Of a stretch of DNA of 64,000 nt, positions 12,458 to 22,359 are shown one piece after another. The position numbers and the translations under genes were made by a program. The notes under the pieces are model-generated. The model made no database searches. It saw nothing but the letters and a program-made list of their open reading frames with translations, and was not told the DNA's origin. The stretch spans positions 682,001-746,000 of the forward strand of contig JAOANU010000017.1 in NCBI GenBank assembly GCA_034387635.1, given 5' to 3'. How positions within the stretch are numbered: the stretch's first letter is position 1; the number at the start of each line of letters is the position of its first letter. The stretch is from Rhodosporidiobolus odoratus. Lineage: Eukaryota; Basidiomycota; Microbotryomycetes; Sporidiobolales; Sporidiobolaceae.

Positions 12458-14080
12458 CTAGGACTTCTCCATCGGCCTTCGCGAGCTGCCTGCGGCAGGG
12501 GATGCATCGTGCGATCGCGGGCGAGGCCGTGTGGGACTGGTCGACCTGTCCAATCCTTCGCGCGCCGGCATGGGTGGCTTTCTCGGATTCAGCTGTCAAA
12601 AAAGATTGTGTCAATAAAGGATCACCTAAACGAGATGCACAATGTCCTACGCACCGCTTGGTTGACATTCTGTATGCCAGAAAAGCGTGAAGCTGATCAG
12701 TAAAGCTGCCTCTGTGTAGTCTGAGAGGAGGATTTACCTTGGCCACCTCAGCAAATTGATCCAGGCAGAAGTCCAAAGCTTGGGAAAGGTCTTCGCCGTC
12801 AATACGAGGGGCAGCCGGACCTTTCAGCGACTCCTGCTCTTTCTGCTGATCAATGATCCACCATGTTGCCTTCGTGGCGAGAGCTTTGAGATCCCCGCTT
12901 GCGTGAAGATCTTGCATCCACCTCGCTGCTTTTCCGGTATCAACGAGTTCTGGCTGGTCTCGTAGCGGGCCATAGGCAGTGCTGATCTCATTGAAGCGGA
13001 TGATGTTCGCAACGATGGGGTTGTGAGCGAAGGTGACCAGTAGAAACATGTCACAGACACTGGCCATGAGGGCAAGCTCGTAAGGGCTAATGGGACTTCG
13101 GTCGCGTAGCACACGTGGCGGTCTGAAGTTGCGATATTCCTCTTCGGAGGTGTATCGGGTGTGAAACGTTCGGAGAAGGTCAAGCGCAATGATAGGACCT
13201 GTGGCGACTTGGACACGGATGTGATCCAAGGGGCGGTTTGCGGTGCCTTCGAGCCTTGTATTGCGGAGATGCAGGAGTGCGAGAAATGCGCTGGATTGAG
13301 GGTGAAAGCCCGAGGTGTCTGCTGCGAGATCGATGCCAAAGTTGACGGGCTGATCACTGTGCGAGAAGCTGGTGAGCACGAGATGCAGACTTTTCGAGGC
13401 TCAGTGCAAAATATCTTGTACTTACTCGCTGCGCGTCCGCGGCAACAGAGTGCGACGACTAGCACTGAGGGCATGCTTTTCGAGCCCGTCCCGTGCGTTA
13501 ACCGGGGACACTTCCTGTAGGCTCAAGTTGGCCATCAGCGAGCCAAGTAGGGGAAAGACCGTGAAGCGTACTGTTGTCTGGCGCGAATACTGCATCTTCG
13601 CTTTCTGTAGTGCCCCCAACATATAGCTCCGCAAGTCGTATCCCGTCCGTCGAGCTCGTCTTCCGTCCCGACCTCTTGATGTACTTGACGGTGCCATCTC
13701 GATACATACGAACTTGATGGGCTACAGGAACGCAGCGTCAGCGCATACCCGGGTGGAAGGAAACAATACCAACTGACTTGGTATCTCACAACAAACTGCA
13801 GCTGGTGGGCCAGGAGTTCTGCCCATATCCCGTACGATTCCCCTTCACCTTGCAGATCCTTCCACCAGTGCCTCGCCTGATCTTCGAATCCCAAGTACCA
13901 GGCTCCAATAGCTGCACTCCCAGTGAGCATGAGCGAGACTCCATCGCGGTTGGTCTCGTCCGACTTGAAGCACTGGGCGAAGAAGGCGGCCGCTTCAGCG
14001 GTGTCGCAGAGGGAGGCTCTGGTGCTCGGTCGCTGCTGGGGTGCCGTAGAAGCTACTACTGAGTGTATGCCGTTCAGCAT
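12458..14080 (-). CDS. tandem unknown-family protein B, divergent copy (6 exons)
   Basis: Exons: 13778-14080, 13572-13721, 13426-13514 (89 nt), 12738-13356, 12655-12669 (15 nt), 12458-12592; 436 aa. Intron positions and phases match A and C, including the 15-nt micro-exon (NVNQA). The N-terminal block is clearly related (CDTAEAAAFFAQCFK, LTGSAAIGAWYLGF), as are VNFGIDLAADTSGF and GPIIALDLLRTFHTRY. Exons 2 and 3 have diverged, and the tail (LNPRKPPMPAREGL... RRPMEKS) keeps only the general basic Ser/Pro character. All frames are intact, so the copy is not an obvious pseudogene. Function unknown. Confidence 0.78.
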
Positions 14081-14306
14081 CGTGAGTGTAGCCGTCGAAG
14101 CCCGGTTCAGCCAGCATAGACCGACGAAGAAGCCTGACCGAGCGGGATCCGCGGAGCCTCGGAGGGACGTCGACAGACACCGAACAGACGCTGTGACTGC
14201 TGCGAGGGATGAAAGTCTGCAGTCCTCAAGTCATAATGATCTAGCACAGTAGGCAGCAAATGTCTATACCCGAAAATGCCTCTATCCGGAAGATTACGTA
14301 ACTTCT

Positions 14307-15938
14307 TCACCTCGGCCTCTTTTCGATAGACGAGCGTGAAGGGCTTCCTCCTCGTGAAGGACGGCCTTGATGTAGGTTGTCGACGTCGTACTGAGTTGGC
14401 AATGCTTGGCAAGTGGGTGTGAGCTGGTTCAAAGCACACGCAAGAACTGTGAGCTGACGAAAAAACAGGTCGGGGGGGGGGGGGGGGGGGGGGGGAGAAA
14501 CCTGATTTACTGCATTCAGCACTGCCTGCGATGCGCAGCCCAAGACGTCAGCAGCCTATCAGTAGCACGCATGCCAAGCTTGTATGAGAACTTGATTTTG
14601 ATCGAGGGAAAGATTGGCGACCAGAAGCGGATGCGTGGAAAGAAACTCACTCGCGATATTTCCCTGCCCTGTTGATACATTAATCTGGCGATGGTATGCA
14701 TGAGCGAGTCGGCGTATCCTCCTGCCTCGTATTGCTGGCCTTGAATATGTCTGAACTGCTCCTCCGAGAACAACCACTGAGTTGCATGAGTGGCCAGTGT
14801 TTCACATTTCGCCTCGGTTAATGCCACCATCCACTCTGCGGCCGCTCCAGTCGAGGTCAGGGACAGCTTTCCCCGCATGAAGGCGAAAGTATCGAGGTTC
14901 AAGGCAAAGGTGGCCCGGACCCGGCGGTTTCGGGCCAATGCCAGGAGCATGAAGACCTCGAGTACGGCAACGGCCAAGCGAGCTTGATGAGAGTTGTTGG
15001 CGCGTTGAGAGTCGAGTACGCAGGGTCGGAATGCTGAACGATGGGCTTCATTTTCTGCATAGCGAGCATGCAGGTTCTTCAAGAGATCGAGGGCAATAAC
15101 GGAGCCTGTGGCGGCGTGGAAATGGATCTCTTCTAGGCGGCCCGTAGGCGTTGTATGATGCGGGTCTTGGAAGAGAAGGCGTTTGGCGAAAGCTTGGTCG
15201 GTGCGGGAGAAGAGTGAAGTGTTTGCAGAGAGGTTGACGAGGTAGTTGATGGGGTCCTTGCTGCGGGTATAAATCGTCGTCAGCCTGCAGCCTTAAGTGC
15301 CAAGCTGAGGAGCCTCACGCATCAAGCTCGTTGGGGCCTAGGTAGCCACGAGGTGCATGCAGATAGTGGTCAGGTAGCTCGTCAGACGGCAGGACAGGTC
15401 GGAGGAGCTGTTATACGTTCAATGAAACTGATTAAATTGATACTCAAGATGGTGCATGTCGCGGTCACATACCAAGTCTTGCGGGGGATAAGCCATGTTT
15501 GCACGCCGCAATGCTTCGCGAAGGCATGATCGTAAGACGTCTGGGGTCCTTAGAGAGGTATGTGGAGAGAGATCTTGCGTTCCGAGGCAAACGAGAGTAA
15601 TGGGCTGGACAACGCATCAGTGACCGACTCTACAACAGACATGAGATTGTCGGACCACATACCTGCTGGATAGCTTCGAACCGCAACCTATACGCAAGTG
15701 TTTTTGCCAAATACCCAATCGAATCCCAACCTGGCTGCGCCTTTCTTTCCAGCGTCAAATACCACGCCCCCAGTGCTGCTGATCCGGTCAACATCAAAGT
15801 AAGTCCATTTCGCTCAGTAGCTTCGCACTCGAATGACCGAGCGAAGAAGGCGGCCGCTTCTGCGGTGTCACAAATCGAGACGACGCGAGAAGGCTGGGGC
15901 GAGGGTGCAGTTCCAAATACGGTTTGGAAGATGTTCAT
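14307..15938 (-). CDS. tandem unknown-family protein C (6 exons)
   Basis: Exons: 15663-15938, 15473-15604, 15319-15407 (89 nt), 14651-15260, 14511-14525 (15 nt), 14307-14423; 412 aa. It is very close to A: CDTAEAAAFFARSFE, LTGSAALGAWYLTLE, SDELPDHYLHAPRGYL in exon 3, VIALDLLKNLHARY in exon 4, and the tail SRSSIEKRPR. The micro-exon encodes AVLNA. The last intron contains a 24-base poly-G run (poly-C on the coding strand). The ATG is only about 140 bp from the retrotransposon, so its promoter has been split from its original upstream sequence. Function unknown. Confidence 0.8.
14472..14495. repeat. poly-G tract (24 nt) in last intron of gene C
   Basis: An uninterrupted run of 24 G on the + strand lies inside the intron 14424-14510 of tandem gene C, so it is poly-C in the transcript, upstream of the acceptor. 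The exact length is prone to sequencing error. Confidence 0.9.
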
Positions 15939-16077
15939 GTCAAGTCAGATGGTTTGAACGTGAGAAGTCGGCGCCAGGCAGCCCCAAGCGATGAAGGAGA
16001 AAGCAACTCCGCGGACCGCCGGCGTTCGCTCGGCGCGGGAGATTACTACATCCAAACTACATCAGCCTCAGCGAAGC

Positions 16078-16081
16078 TTCT
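16078..16081. repeat. target-site duplication, left copy (TTCT)
   Basis: TTCT directly precedes the left LTR (starting TGTGGT) and recurs directly after the right LTR at 26339-26342. A perfect 4-bp repeat next to intact LTR ends marks the integration site. Confidence 0.8.
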
Positions 16082-16491
16082 TGTGGTACGCTAGTACTCT
16101 TTTGCTCCAACTAGTAGTTGAAACCGGCAAGAGAAGATAGGCTGACGACGACGAGACTTGTTGACTTTGATAGACTAAGATAGCTTTTCCTTGAAGATTC
16201 CTTTCTTCCTTTTTCTCGAAGGCAAGTCAAGAGAGTACTGGCTAACTCTGATACTTGTTATTCCGAGAGACACGAGAAGACGAGAAAACGAGACTTGAGA
16301 GAAAAACTTCAAGTGAGGTTCGCTGAAGAGAAAGAGAAATTGCTACGAAAGTCCAATTTATACCCGAGAGAATCCTTTGTCTTCGCCAGTTCTTTGTCCT
16401 CCCATCCCCCGCTACTCGCCAAGACTCGTCCTCCACCCAGCACTGCCTTCCAGTCACCCGACCAGCGCGTGAACAGGATTAGACCACCACA
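16082..16491 (-). repeat. 3' LTR
   Basis: This 410-bp repeat has the same sequence as 25929-26338, at a constant offset of 9847. It begins TGTGGT and ends ACCACA on the + strand, a perfect 6-bp inverted repeat. It is the 3' LTR because the element's genes run on the minus strand. Confidence 0.93.
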
Positions 16492-16506
16492 TTACCCCCC
16501 ACCAAA
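16492..16506 (-). other. polypurine tract next to the 3' LTR
   Basis: On the minus strand the sequence TTTTGGTGGGGGGTAA abuts the 3' LTR. A G-rich purine tract here is the expected primer site for plus-strand DNA synthesis in LTR retroelements. Confidence 0.7.
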
Positions 16507-16527
16507 AGCGATTCGCCCCCGGATCGC

Positions 16528-18125
16528 TCACCACTTGCGCCTCGACGCCAAATACTCCAACGTCATCGCCTGACCCCTCGTAAAAAGGAATTCCCCCGTG
16601 ACCTCGAGTAGAGTCTTGAAATCCTTCATAAACTGCTCGCACTCCTTATACTCCTCATCCGTAACCTTGAGCCATTTCATGCACGGCTCCGCCGCATACT
16701 CCACACCCGGCCATCCGCCAACCCGTTTATTGAAAGCCTTGCGGAGTAAAGAGAGGTGATTCGGAGAGAAAGGAAGAGATTCGGCTAAGGTGAAAGCTTC
16801 GGTAAGACCGGCAAAGAATTCGATGGTGAGACCGTCGGCGAGAGGCTTAGGAAGGAATGGAGTCGGTAGAGTGTCGGCCATAGCGGAGGAAGGAATGGGA
16901 GAGCAAAGTTCGAAATCGATACAGTCGAGAGAATCCGAAAGAGGGTGAAGGTTGGAAGCACCTGACCCATCCTCAGCCTGCCAATCACTCGCAATCTTAT
17001 CCTCTTCAACCACAATAAAATCGTCACTCGGACATGGCGAAAGAGTAACGAGGGCTCCGCTGGTTGTCCGGATCGTAGAGGGAGAAGGAAAAGGTGCAAT
17101 GCCAGGTGGGGTATGAGGAAGCTGTTCGTCTTCGGACTCGACCTTGATGTCGTCGAGCTCGCGAACTGGAGAGGGAGAAGGTGTGACGAGGTCGATGACG
17201 TGGGTAGAAGAGGGCTGAGGATCGAAATCAGTGCAAGGGGAAGATGGAGGATAGCGGCATCCTCGTCAATGTTCGACTGCACCTTTGCGATCCCTTGAGC
17301 TAAATCTCCTCCGAAAAAGTTAAACTGAGAAGGTCCAGACTCCGAAGACGACAATGACGGCGACGGGACTGAGGAGGGCTCGCGAGAGGTTTCGTGGGCG
17401 GGGAAAGAAGGCGCAAAGGCGTCGGAAGGCGAAAGAACAGGTGAATAAAGGACGGCAGGGTCGAGGTACTCTTGGAGGAAATTGTACTGAGACTTAGAAG
17501 GGATGGCTTCATATTCCCAACGAGTGCTGGAAGAGTCGACGATGGTGTTGCCCTCAGCGAAAGGAGATGATACGGCATAGGCGGGGTGCTGAATTGGAGG
17601 AGATAAAGTCGGGAGGGATTCGAGGGGAGGACTGGCAAGGTAGGATGAAAAGACGGGAGGAATAGGCTGAACTGGGAAGGAAAGGGGAAGAGAGTCGGCC
17701 GGCGACGAGTAAGAGGGAAATGAGGCGACGGGAGAGGTAGCAGTCGGCGAAGGAGAAGGCGTAACGGTGAACAAAGGCATAAAGTCGGTAACATCCTCCA
17801 TAGTCATAACGCTCGTCCTCCCATCATCAAACACCATCCAACCCCAAAACAACCCGAGCCACTGCCAGCATGCTTCTCCGGTTGAGAGGGCGACGGTTGA
17901 TTCGACGATGAAGGGAAGGGATTCTTGGTAGGAAGGGTTTGGTGCTTTCTTCGTGTTGAAATAGCGATAACGCAAGCCGGTGTGGTACCATCCGAGTCGA
18001 GTGATCTTGTCGAGTGGTTGCCCGTCGAGAGTTGGCATAGTTGAGTGACGCGGTGCAGCCATATTCAGCGATGAAGACGAAGTAGAGAACAAGAAGGAAA
18101 GAGAAAAGCGAGCTAAAGCAGGCAT
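16528..18125 (-). CDS. extra retrotransposon gene between pol and 3' LTR, apparently spliced
   Basis: Exon 1 is 17283-18125 (ATG at 18125; alternative ATG at 18062) and exon 2 is 16528-17214, joined over a 68-nt intron (GTGCAG...CTCAG with a CTGAT branch-like site) to give 509 aa. Without splicing, or a one-base shift, the good frame in exon 2 is not reached. The protein has a compact N-terminal block (ITRLGWYHTGLRYRYF, ACWQWLGLFWGWMVFDDG), a Ser/Pro-rich linker of about 250 aa, and a C-terminal helical block (LTIEFFAGLTEAFTLAESL, ECEQFMKDFKTLLEV). No zinc finger, protease, chromodomain or clear transmembrane helix is seen. It occupies the env position but does not look like an envelope. I do not recognise it. 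Confidence 0.65.
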
Positions 18126-18474
18126 TTTGGTACGTGAACAAGGGCAAACGAGGAGAAGGGTAGCTAGACAAAGCACGACGAAGAGAAGGGGTAGACAAGG
18201 GAGAAGGGAAGGGGGCAACTGCAAAACCAGAGTATTTTTGGATCCTTGTTTCCGTCTCCTCTTAACTGACACAACTTAAAAAAACGCAGTCCGTTGTTTT
18301 TCGCGCACGTGGCGTCTTTAATGTTTTCGCTGGCTATCAAAAGACGATAAAGAAGGAACTACCAAAGGAGAACGAGAGAAACGAAAGGAAAGAGGAAAAG
18401 GGTACATTCATCGTGTGCTATCCCACGGCTAGATCCCGTGCTTCAGGAGCGGCCTCCCATTGTATACAGAGCTT
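18126..18474. other. internal spacer between pol and the extra gene
   Basis: About 350 bases inside the element separate the pol stop from the extra gene's ATG. This may carry a promoter or splice acceptor for a separate transcript of the extra gene. No definite signal is seen. Confidence 0.4.
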
Positions 18475-21400
18475 CTAACGACGCTTCTTACGAGACGGAC
18501 GTTTGAAAGGCTCAGGTGACCATCTTCGGTATTCTTTTCTTGCTCGACGAGGCCGGGATGCGCTGAGAGAGGGTGTAGTGTCCGAACTGCCAAGGCTTCT
18601 TTCTCGCGGTCTCCCACGACTTTCGGAGTCGTCAGGCTCAACTTCCTGCATTCGGAGAGGCGATCGACGGGAGGTAGAAGAGGACGTAAGATGACGAGAA
18701 GATGAGGCGGAGACTGGTGATGCTGCTCTCGAAAGGCTCTCGGCTTGATCCGGTTCTTCTTCATCAAGTTGCTGGGGCTCATTGCGACCGCTAGACGACC
18801 AGGTCAAAGGAATCGAGGAAGAAGACGAAGTGCCGCCGCCAGATTGGGCGAAGGGTCCGTTGGCGATGTCGGCCAACTCACGCGCGTCTCGCTCATCTTC
18901 CACATCCTCATCCTCTCCATCTGCATTGCTACCGTCATCTGATGCTTGCTCCAAATCATACTCATCGATTCCGCGAGGAAAGAAACGCTTCAACCTCTTC
19001 GCTGCATACGCTCGCCCAATCACCACTCTATCCAATTCTTCCAACAAATACGACCCTTTCGGCAGCCTAGTCCTCACACGATACGGACCCAACCAATACG
19101 GCTTGAACTTCTTGCCTTTCGACGCTTCGCGGTAGGGATTGAGAGCTAAGACGAGGTCGCCGGGTTCGAGAGGGTTCCGAAGTCGATGAGCGTGGAGCTG
19201 GTCATGGTAAGCCACACTCTTCCTCCTAGCTTCTGCCAACTTTTCTGCAGCCAACTCAACCATATCCTCCTTCTGCGACAAAAGCTTGATTCTCGCATCC
19301 AACAACTCTTCCCGCGTTACAATCCCTTCCCAACCAACAACCGCGTACGTCGTTTCCTTCAGGTCAATCGGAAGAAGGGGTTGACATCCATAGAGGAATT
19401 CGAAGGGAGATAGACCGGAAGTGCGCTGGGTGGAGATGCGGGCTGCTAGAAGGGCCAGGTCTAAATGCTGATCCCACTTCGCCGGTTTCTCGCAGACCTT
19501 CACGATGGCGGATACGAGAGGCCCGTGGGCTCGTTCTGCACGACCATTAGCTTCAGGATGATGAGGTGCGATTTTCTTGACTTCGATTCCCCATCTCTCG
19601 AGCGCCTTCTTACATTCCTTCTTGAATTCCGATCCTCCGTCTACCGTTGCGACCCTGAATGCGCCAAATCTGCAGATCCACTGGAAGATAAACGCCGCGA
19701 CTTCTTTTGCCGTACACTTCTTCAGCGCCTTCGCCTCGACCCATCCACTTAAGTCGGCGACACCGAGAATCCAATACGGTCGATAGCCGGCTTTGACATG
19801 GGCGGAATCGAAGTGGACCGACTCGAAGATGCCGTAGGTCGTGACTGCTTCTCGCTTCTCCCCTTCCTTCCTCGGATTCCAGCGCTGACATTCCTCACAC
19901 GTCTTCACATACTTGTCCACAAATTCCTTCAACTTCGGCCACCAGAACCGCTTCATCACTCGACGGTACGTCTCCGCCTTCCCTCTATGCCCCAACTCAT
20001 CATGGAGCTCTTCGAGAATCTCGAGCTTGCGGTGTTCCTTGACCACCACCTTCCGATGCTGACCATTTTTCTCCCTCTTGAACAGGTAGCCGTCTCGAAT
20101 GAAGAAGTTCGCCGCCTTCAACCTGATTCTCCGCCTTTCTTCCACGGTAAGCTCATCATCCTCCTCGAATTCCTCAAGCCATCTTCCTATAGCTAACCAT
20201 TCCCCATCGTATTCCTCCTCGATTAGAAAAATCCCCAATTTCCGTCTTTCGTCTTTTCTCTCCAACCTAATCGGCATACTCAACAACTCATCCAGATCGA
20301 CAGCAGTAGAGTCGTCTTCGTCGCGGGGTGCTCGGGAAAGGGCGTCGGGTAGGGTATGCTTCTTTCCGGCAACATGCTCGATCTTAAAGTCGAATAAGCG
20401 AAGAAAGGCGAGCCAACGGTTCATGGCAGCATTTGGGAGTTCGGGAGAGTTCATCATGTAGGAGAGGCCGGTGGCGTCGACTTGAAGGACGAAGGAGACT
20501 CCCCACACGTAAAACTGAAGACGCTTGAGGATTTTGGTCACTCCGGCAAGTTCTAGTTTCGCTTGAGAATAACGGGCTTCGGTAGCGGTAAAGCTGAGGG
20601 ATTCGTATCGTGCAGGTTGCGCTTTCCCCCTCTCATCTTCCTGCATCAGCACTCCTCCCGCCGCAATCCAACTCGAGTCGACCGCAACGATAATCCTTCC
20701 GGCTTCCGGTGCGTAATCCAACTTTCTGAGCAGTATATCGCTTCCCACGATCTTCTTCAACTCTTCCCAATTCCGCTGACAATCCTCGGTCCATTCCCAC
20801 TCCTGATCTCGTCGCAACAGCTTTCTCATCCCTTTCGTCAAAAGAGCGAAATCTTTGATGAAGGATCGGACGTAGCTGAAGACACCGAGCTGGGATCGGA
20901 TCATGGCGACGGACGTAGGCACGGTAAGTCGTTCCACCTTATTCCTCTTATCTTTCGTGATTCTCCTTCCTTCGAGGGAAACGACCTGACCCAAAATCTC
21001 CATATCCGGCTCACAGACTCCAAGCTTCATCCCGGACAACGTCAAACCTGTTTCTCCAACGCGGAACAAGCAACGATCCAAGGTAACCGCATACTCCCAA
21101 ACCCATTGCCGGATCTTCGGTGCCTCCGCTAACGTTTCTCCTCCGTAATCGCTCTTCGGTCCCTTGAACCCGATATCATCAACGAAGACATTGCAGTGCT
21201 CGTCTATCTCGTCGGCAAGAATGAAGAGCATGGTGCGTTGGTAGACTGCAACGGAATTGGTGGCGCCTTGGGGAAGTCGGGTGAGTCTCTTCTTTCCGAT
21301 AGGCGTGTCGAAAGCAGTAAGTTGTCGCGAAGATTCATGAAGCGGGAACTGATCGTATCCTCCGTGTCCATCCCCAATTCCGTAACAGACTCGTCCGGTA

Positions 21401-22353
21401 AACGAATCGACGAAGGCTTCGGCATGCGGAGGTGTCATCGAATCACGAATGGTAACACCGTTCAAGGGTTGGAGGTCGTGCACGATACGGAAGTCGCCGT
21501 TCTTCTTCATGACGACGAACCACCTACCTCGATAAGGTCCGTCATCGTCTTCGTAAATTCCGCTGCTCTCTCTCTTCTTGAATTGTGCGATAACTCTCTC
21601 TCGGATTGCTGCAGGTATCGGAATCGCCTTCTGCTGCCATGGTGAATGAGGAACGGTCTTGAACTGGTAAGCCGGTACCCATTCCTCCTTAAGCAATCCT
21701 CTCTCTTCCTCCGTCCATGAGAGTGCTCGCTGATTTCGGTCAAGGACGTGCAGGAGAAGATTCTTTTCGTCGCCGTTGAGGAACCCTTGCGGTCCCATCC
21801 TTAACTCGGCTACGCGCTCCGCAGTAAGTTTTCCATTCGGTTCGAAAGTAGGAGGAGTCGGAGAAAGGCCAAGATTGTAAGGGTCACGAGAATACGGAGG
21901 ACGAGGTGGAAGAGGCGGAGGTTGCCCTTCAGGAAGCGGAATATTGACGGGATGTACCTTCTTCCCTACAGGTTTGTATTTTGTATTGACTTTGAAATCC
22001 TTACGTACGTCCCTCTTCTCTTTCTCTTCTCCTAAACTCGCTCGAGCCATCTGTATCTGCTCCTCGACCGGAATAACCTGACTCCAATCCTTCCCCTCTT
22101 CTCCCTCCCACTCACTCTCAACCCGAATAAACCGCACCCTCTTTCCGTCAATCTCCTCATCCCACCAAACTCGATTATCTCCGTCCACTCCCCACCATCT
22201 CGGTTCCTCTTCAATTCTCTCCGCTCCGGCCGATCCCTTCTTCCCTACCTCATCGTTCTTCCTCACCCACTCCTCCGTCCTTTCCTTCCTATCCTTCCTT
22301 TCATCGGCCTTGGTACGGGATTCGGAACGGCCTACATCCTCCTCCCGTGCCCT
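18475..22353 (-). CDS. pol: reverse transcriptase, RNase H, integrase
   Basis: This frame lies -1 to gag-pro and is entered at the slippery site 22353-22359; it has no ATG near its start. Numbering from 22266: RT at about residues 250-370 with DFRIVHDLQPLNG, LPQGATNS and the active site VFVDDIG (FVDD in place of YxDD); RNase H at about 525-645 with D530, E572, D597 and D641; integrase zinc finger H755-H760-C790-C793; integrase core D820 (FDSAH), D876 (VDGGSEF), E911 (GRAE). A GPYRV-type C-terminal strand and a Ser/acidic tail follow. All catalytic residues are present, so the enzyme looks functional. Confidence 0.93.
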   Translation of the reverse strand, partial: RAREEDVGRSESRTKADERKDRKERTEEWVRKNDEVGKKGSAGAERIEEEPRWWGVDGDNRVWWDEEIDGKRVRFIRVESEWEGEEGKDWSQVIPVEEQIQMARASLGEEKEKRDVRKDFKVNTKYKPVGKKVHPVNIPLPEGQPPPLPPRPPYSRDPYNLGLSPTPPTFEPNGKLTAERVAELRMGPQGFLNGDEKNLLLHVLDRNQRALSWTEEERGLLKEEWVPAYQFKTVPHSPWQQKAIPIPAAIRERVIAQFKKRESSGIYEDDDGPYRGRWFVVMKKNGDFRIVHDLQPLNGVTIRDSMTPPHAEAFVDSFTGRVCYGIGDGHGGYDQFPLHESSRQLTAFDTPIGKKRLTRLPQGATNSVAVYQRTMLFILADEIDEHCNVFVDDIGFKGPKSDYGGETLAEAPKIRQWVWEYAVTLDRCLFRVGETGLTLSGMKLGVCEPDMEILGQVVSLEGRRITKDKRNKVERLTVPTSVAMIRSQLGVFSYVRSFIKDFALLTKGMRKLLRRDQEWEWTEDCQRNWEELKKIVGSDILLRKLDYAPEAGRIIVAVDSSWIAAGGVLMQEDERGKAQPARYESLSFTATEARYSQAKLELAGVTKILKRLQFYVWGVSFVLQVDATGLSYMMNSPELPNAAMNRWLAFLRLFDFKIEHVAGKKHTLPDALSRAPRDEDDSTAVDLDELLSMPIRLERKDERRKLGIFLIEEEYDGEWLAIGRWLEEFEEDDELTVEERRRIRLKAANFFIRDGYLFKREKNGQHRKVVVKEHRKLEILEELHDELGHRGKAETYRRVMKRFWWPKLKEFVDKYVKTCEECQRWNPRKEGEKREAVTTYGIFESVHFDSAHVKAGYRPYWILGVADLSGWVEAKALKKCTAKEVAAFIFQWICRFGAFRVATVDGGSEFKKECKKALERWGIEVKKIAPHHPEANGRAERAHGPLVSAIVKVCEKPAKWDQHLDLALLAARISTQRTSGLSPFEFLYGCQPLLPIDLKETTYAVVGWEGIVTREELLDARIKLLSQKEDMVELAAEKLAEARRKSVAYHDQLHAHRLRNPLEPGDLVLALNPYREASKGKKFKPYWLGPYRVRTRLPKGSYLLEELDRVVIGRAYAAKRLKRFFPRGIDEYDLEQASDDGSNADGEDEDVEDERDARELADIANGPFAQSGGGTSSSSSIPLTWSSSGRNEPQQLDEEEPDQAESLSRAASPVSASSSRHLTSSSTSRRSPLRMQEVEPDDSESRGRPRERSLGSSDTTPSLSASRPRRARKEYRRWSPEPFKRPSRKKRR

Positions 22354-22359
22354 TTTCCC
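22315..22359 (-). promoter_or_regulatory. -1 frameshift signal: GGGAAAA plus downstream hairpin
   Basis: On the minus strand GGGAAAA (22359-22353) sits in phase G GGA AAA with the gag-pro frame, matching the X XXY YYZ rule. A -1 slip leads straight into the open pol frame. The gag-pro stop (TAG, 22334-22332) follows within 20 nt. Four bases after the heptamer, ACGGGA (22348-22343) can pair with TCCCGT (22320-22315), extendable past one mismatch. This is the classical layout for making a Gag-Pro-Pol fusion. Confidence 0.8.

Noticed and set aside
16242..16457. Identical short open frames in both LTRs (also 26089-26304)
   Set aside because: They are simply the LTR read on the minus strand; useful as evidence of LTR identity, not as genes.
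16528..18125. Extra retrotransposon gene as a viral-type envelope
   Set aside because: No signal peptide of convincing quality, no fusion-peptide-like or C-terminal membrane helix, and a long Ser/Pro linker; position alone is not enough.
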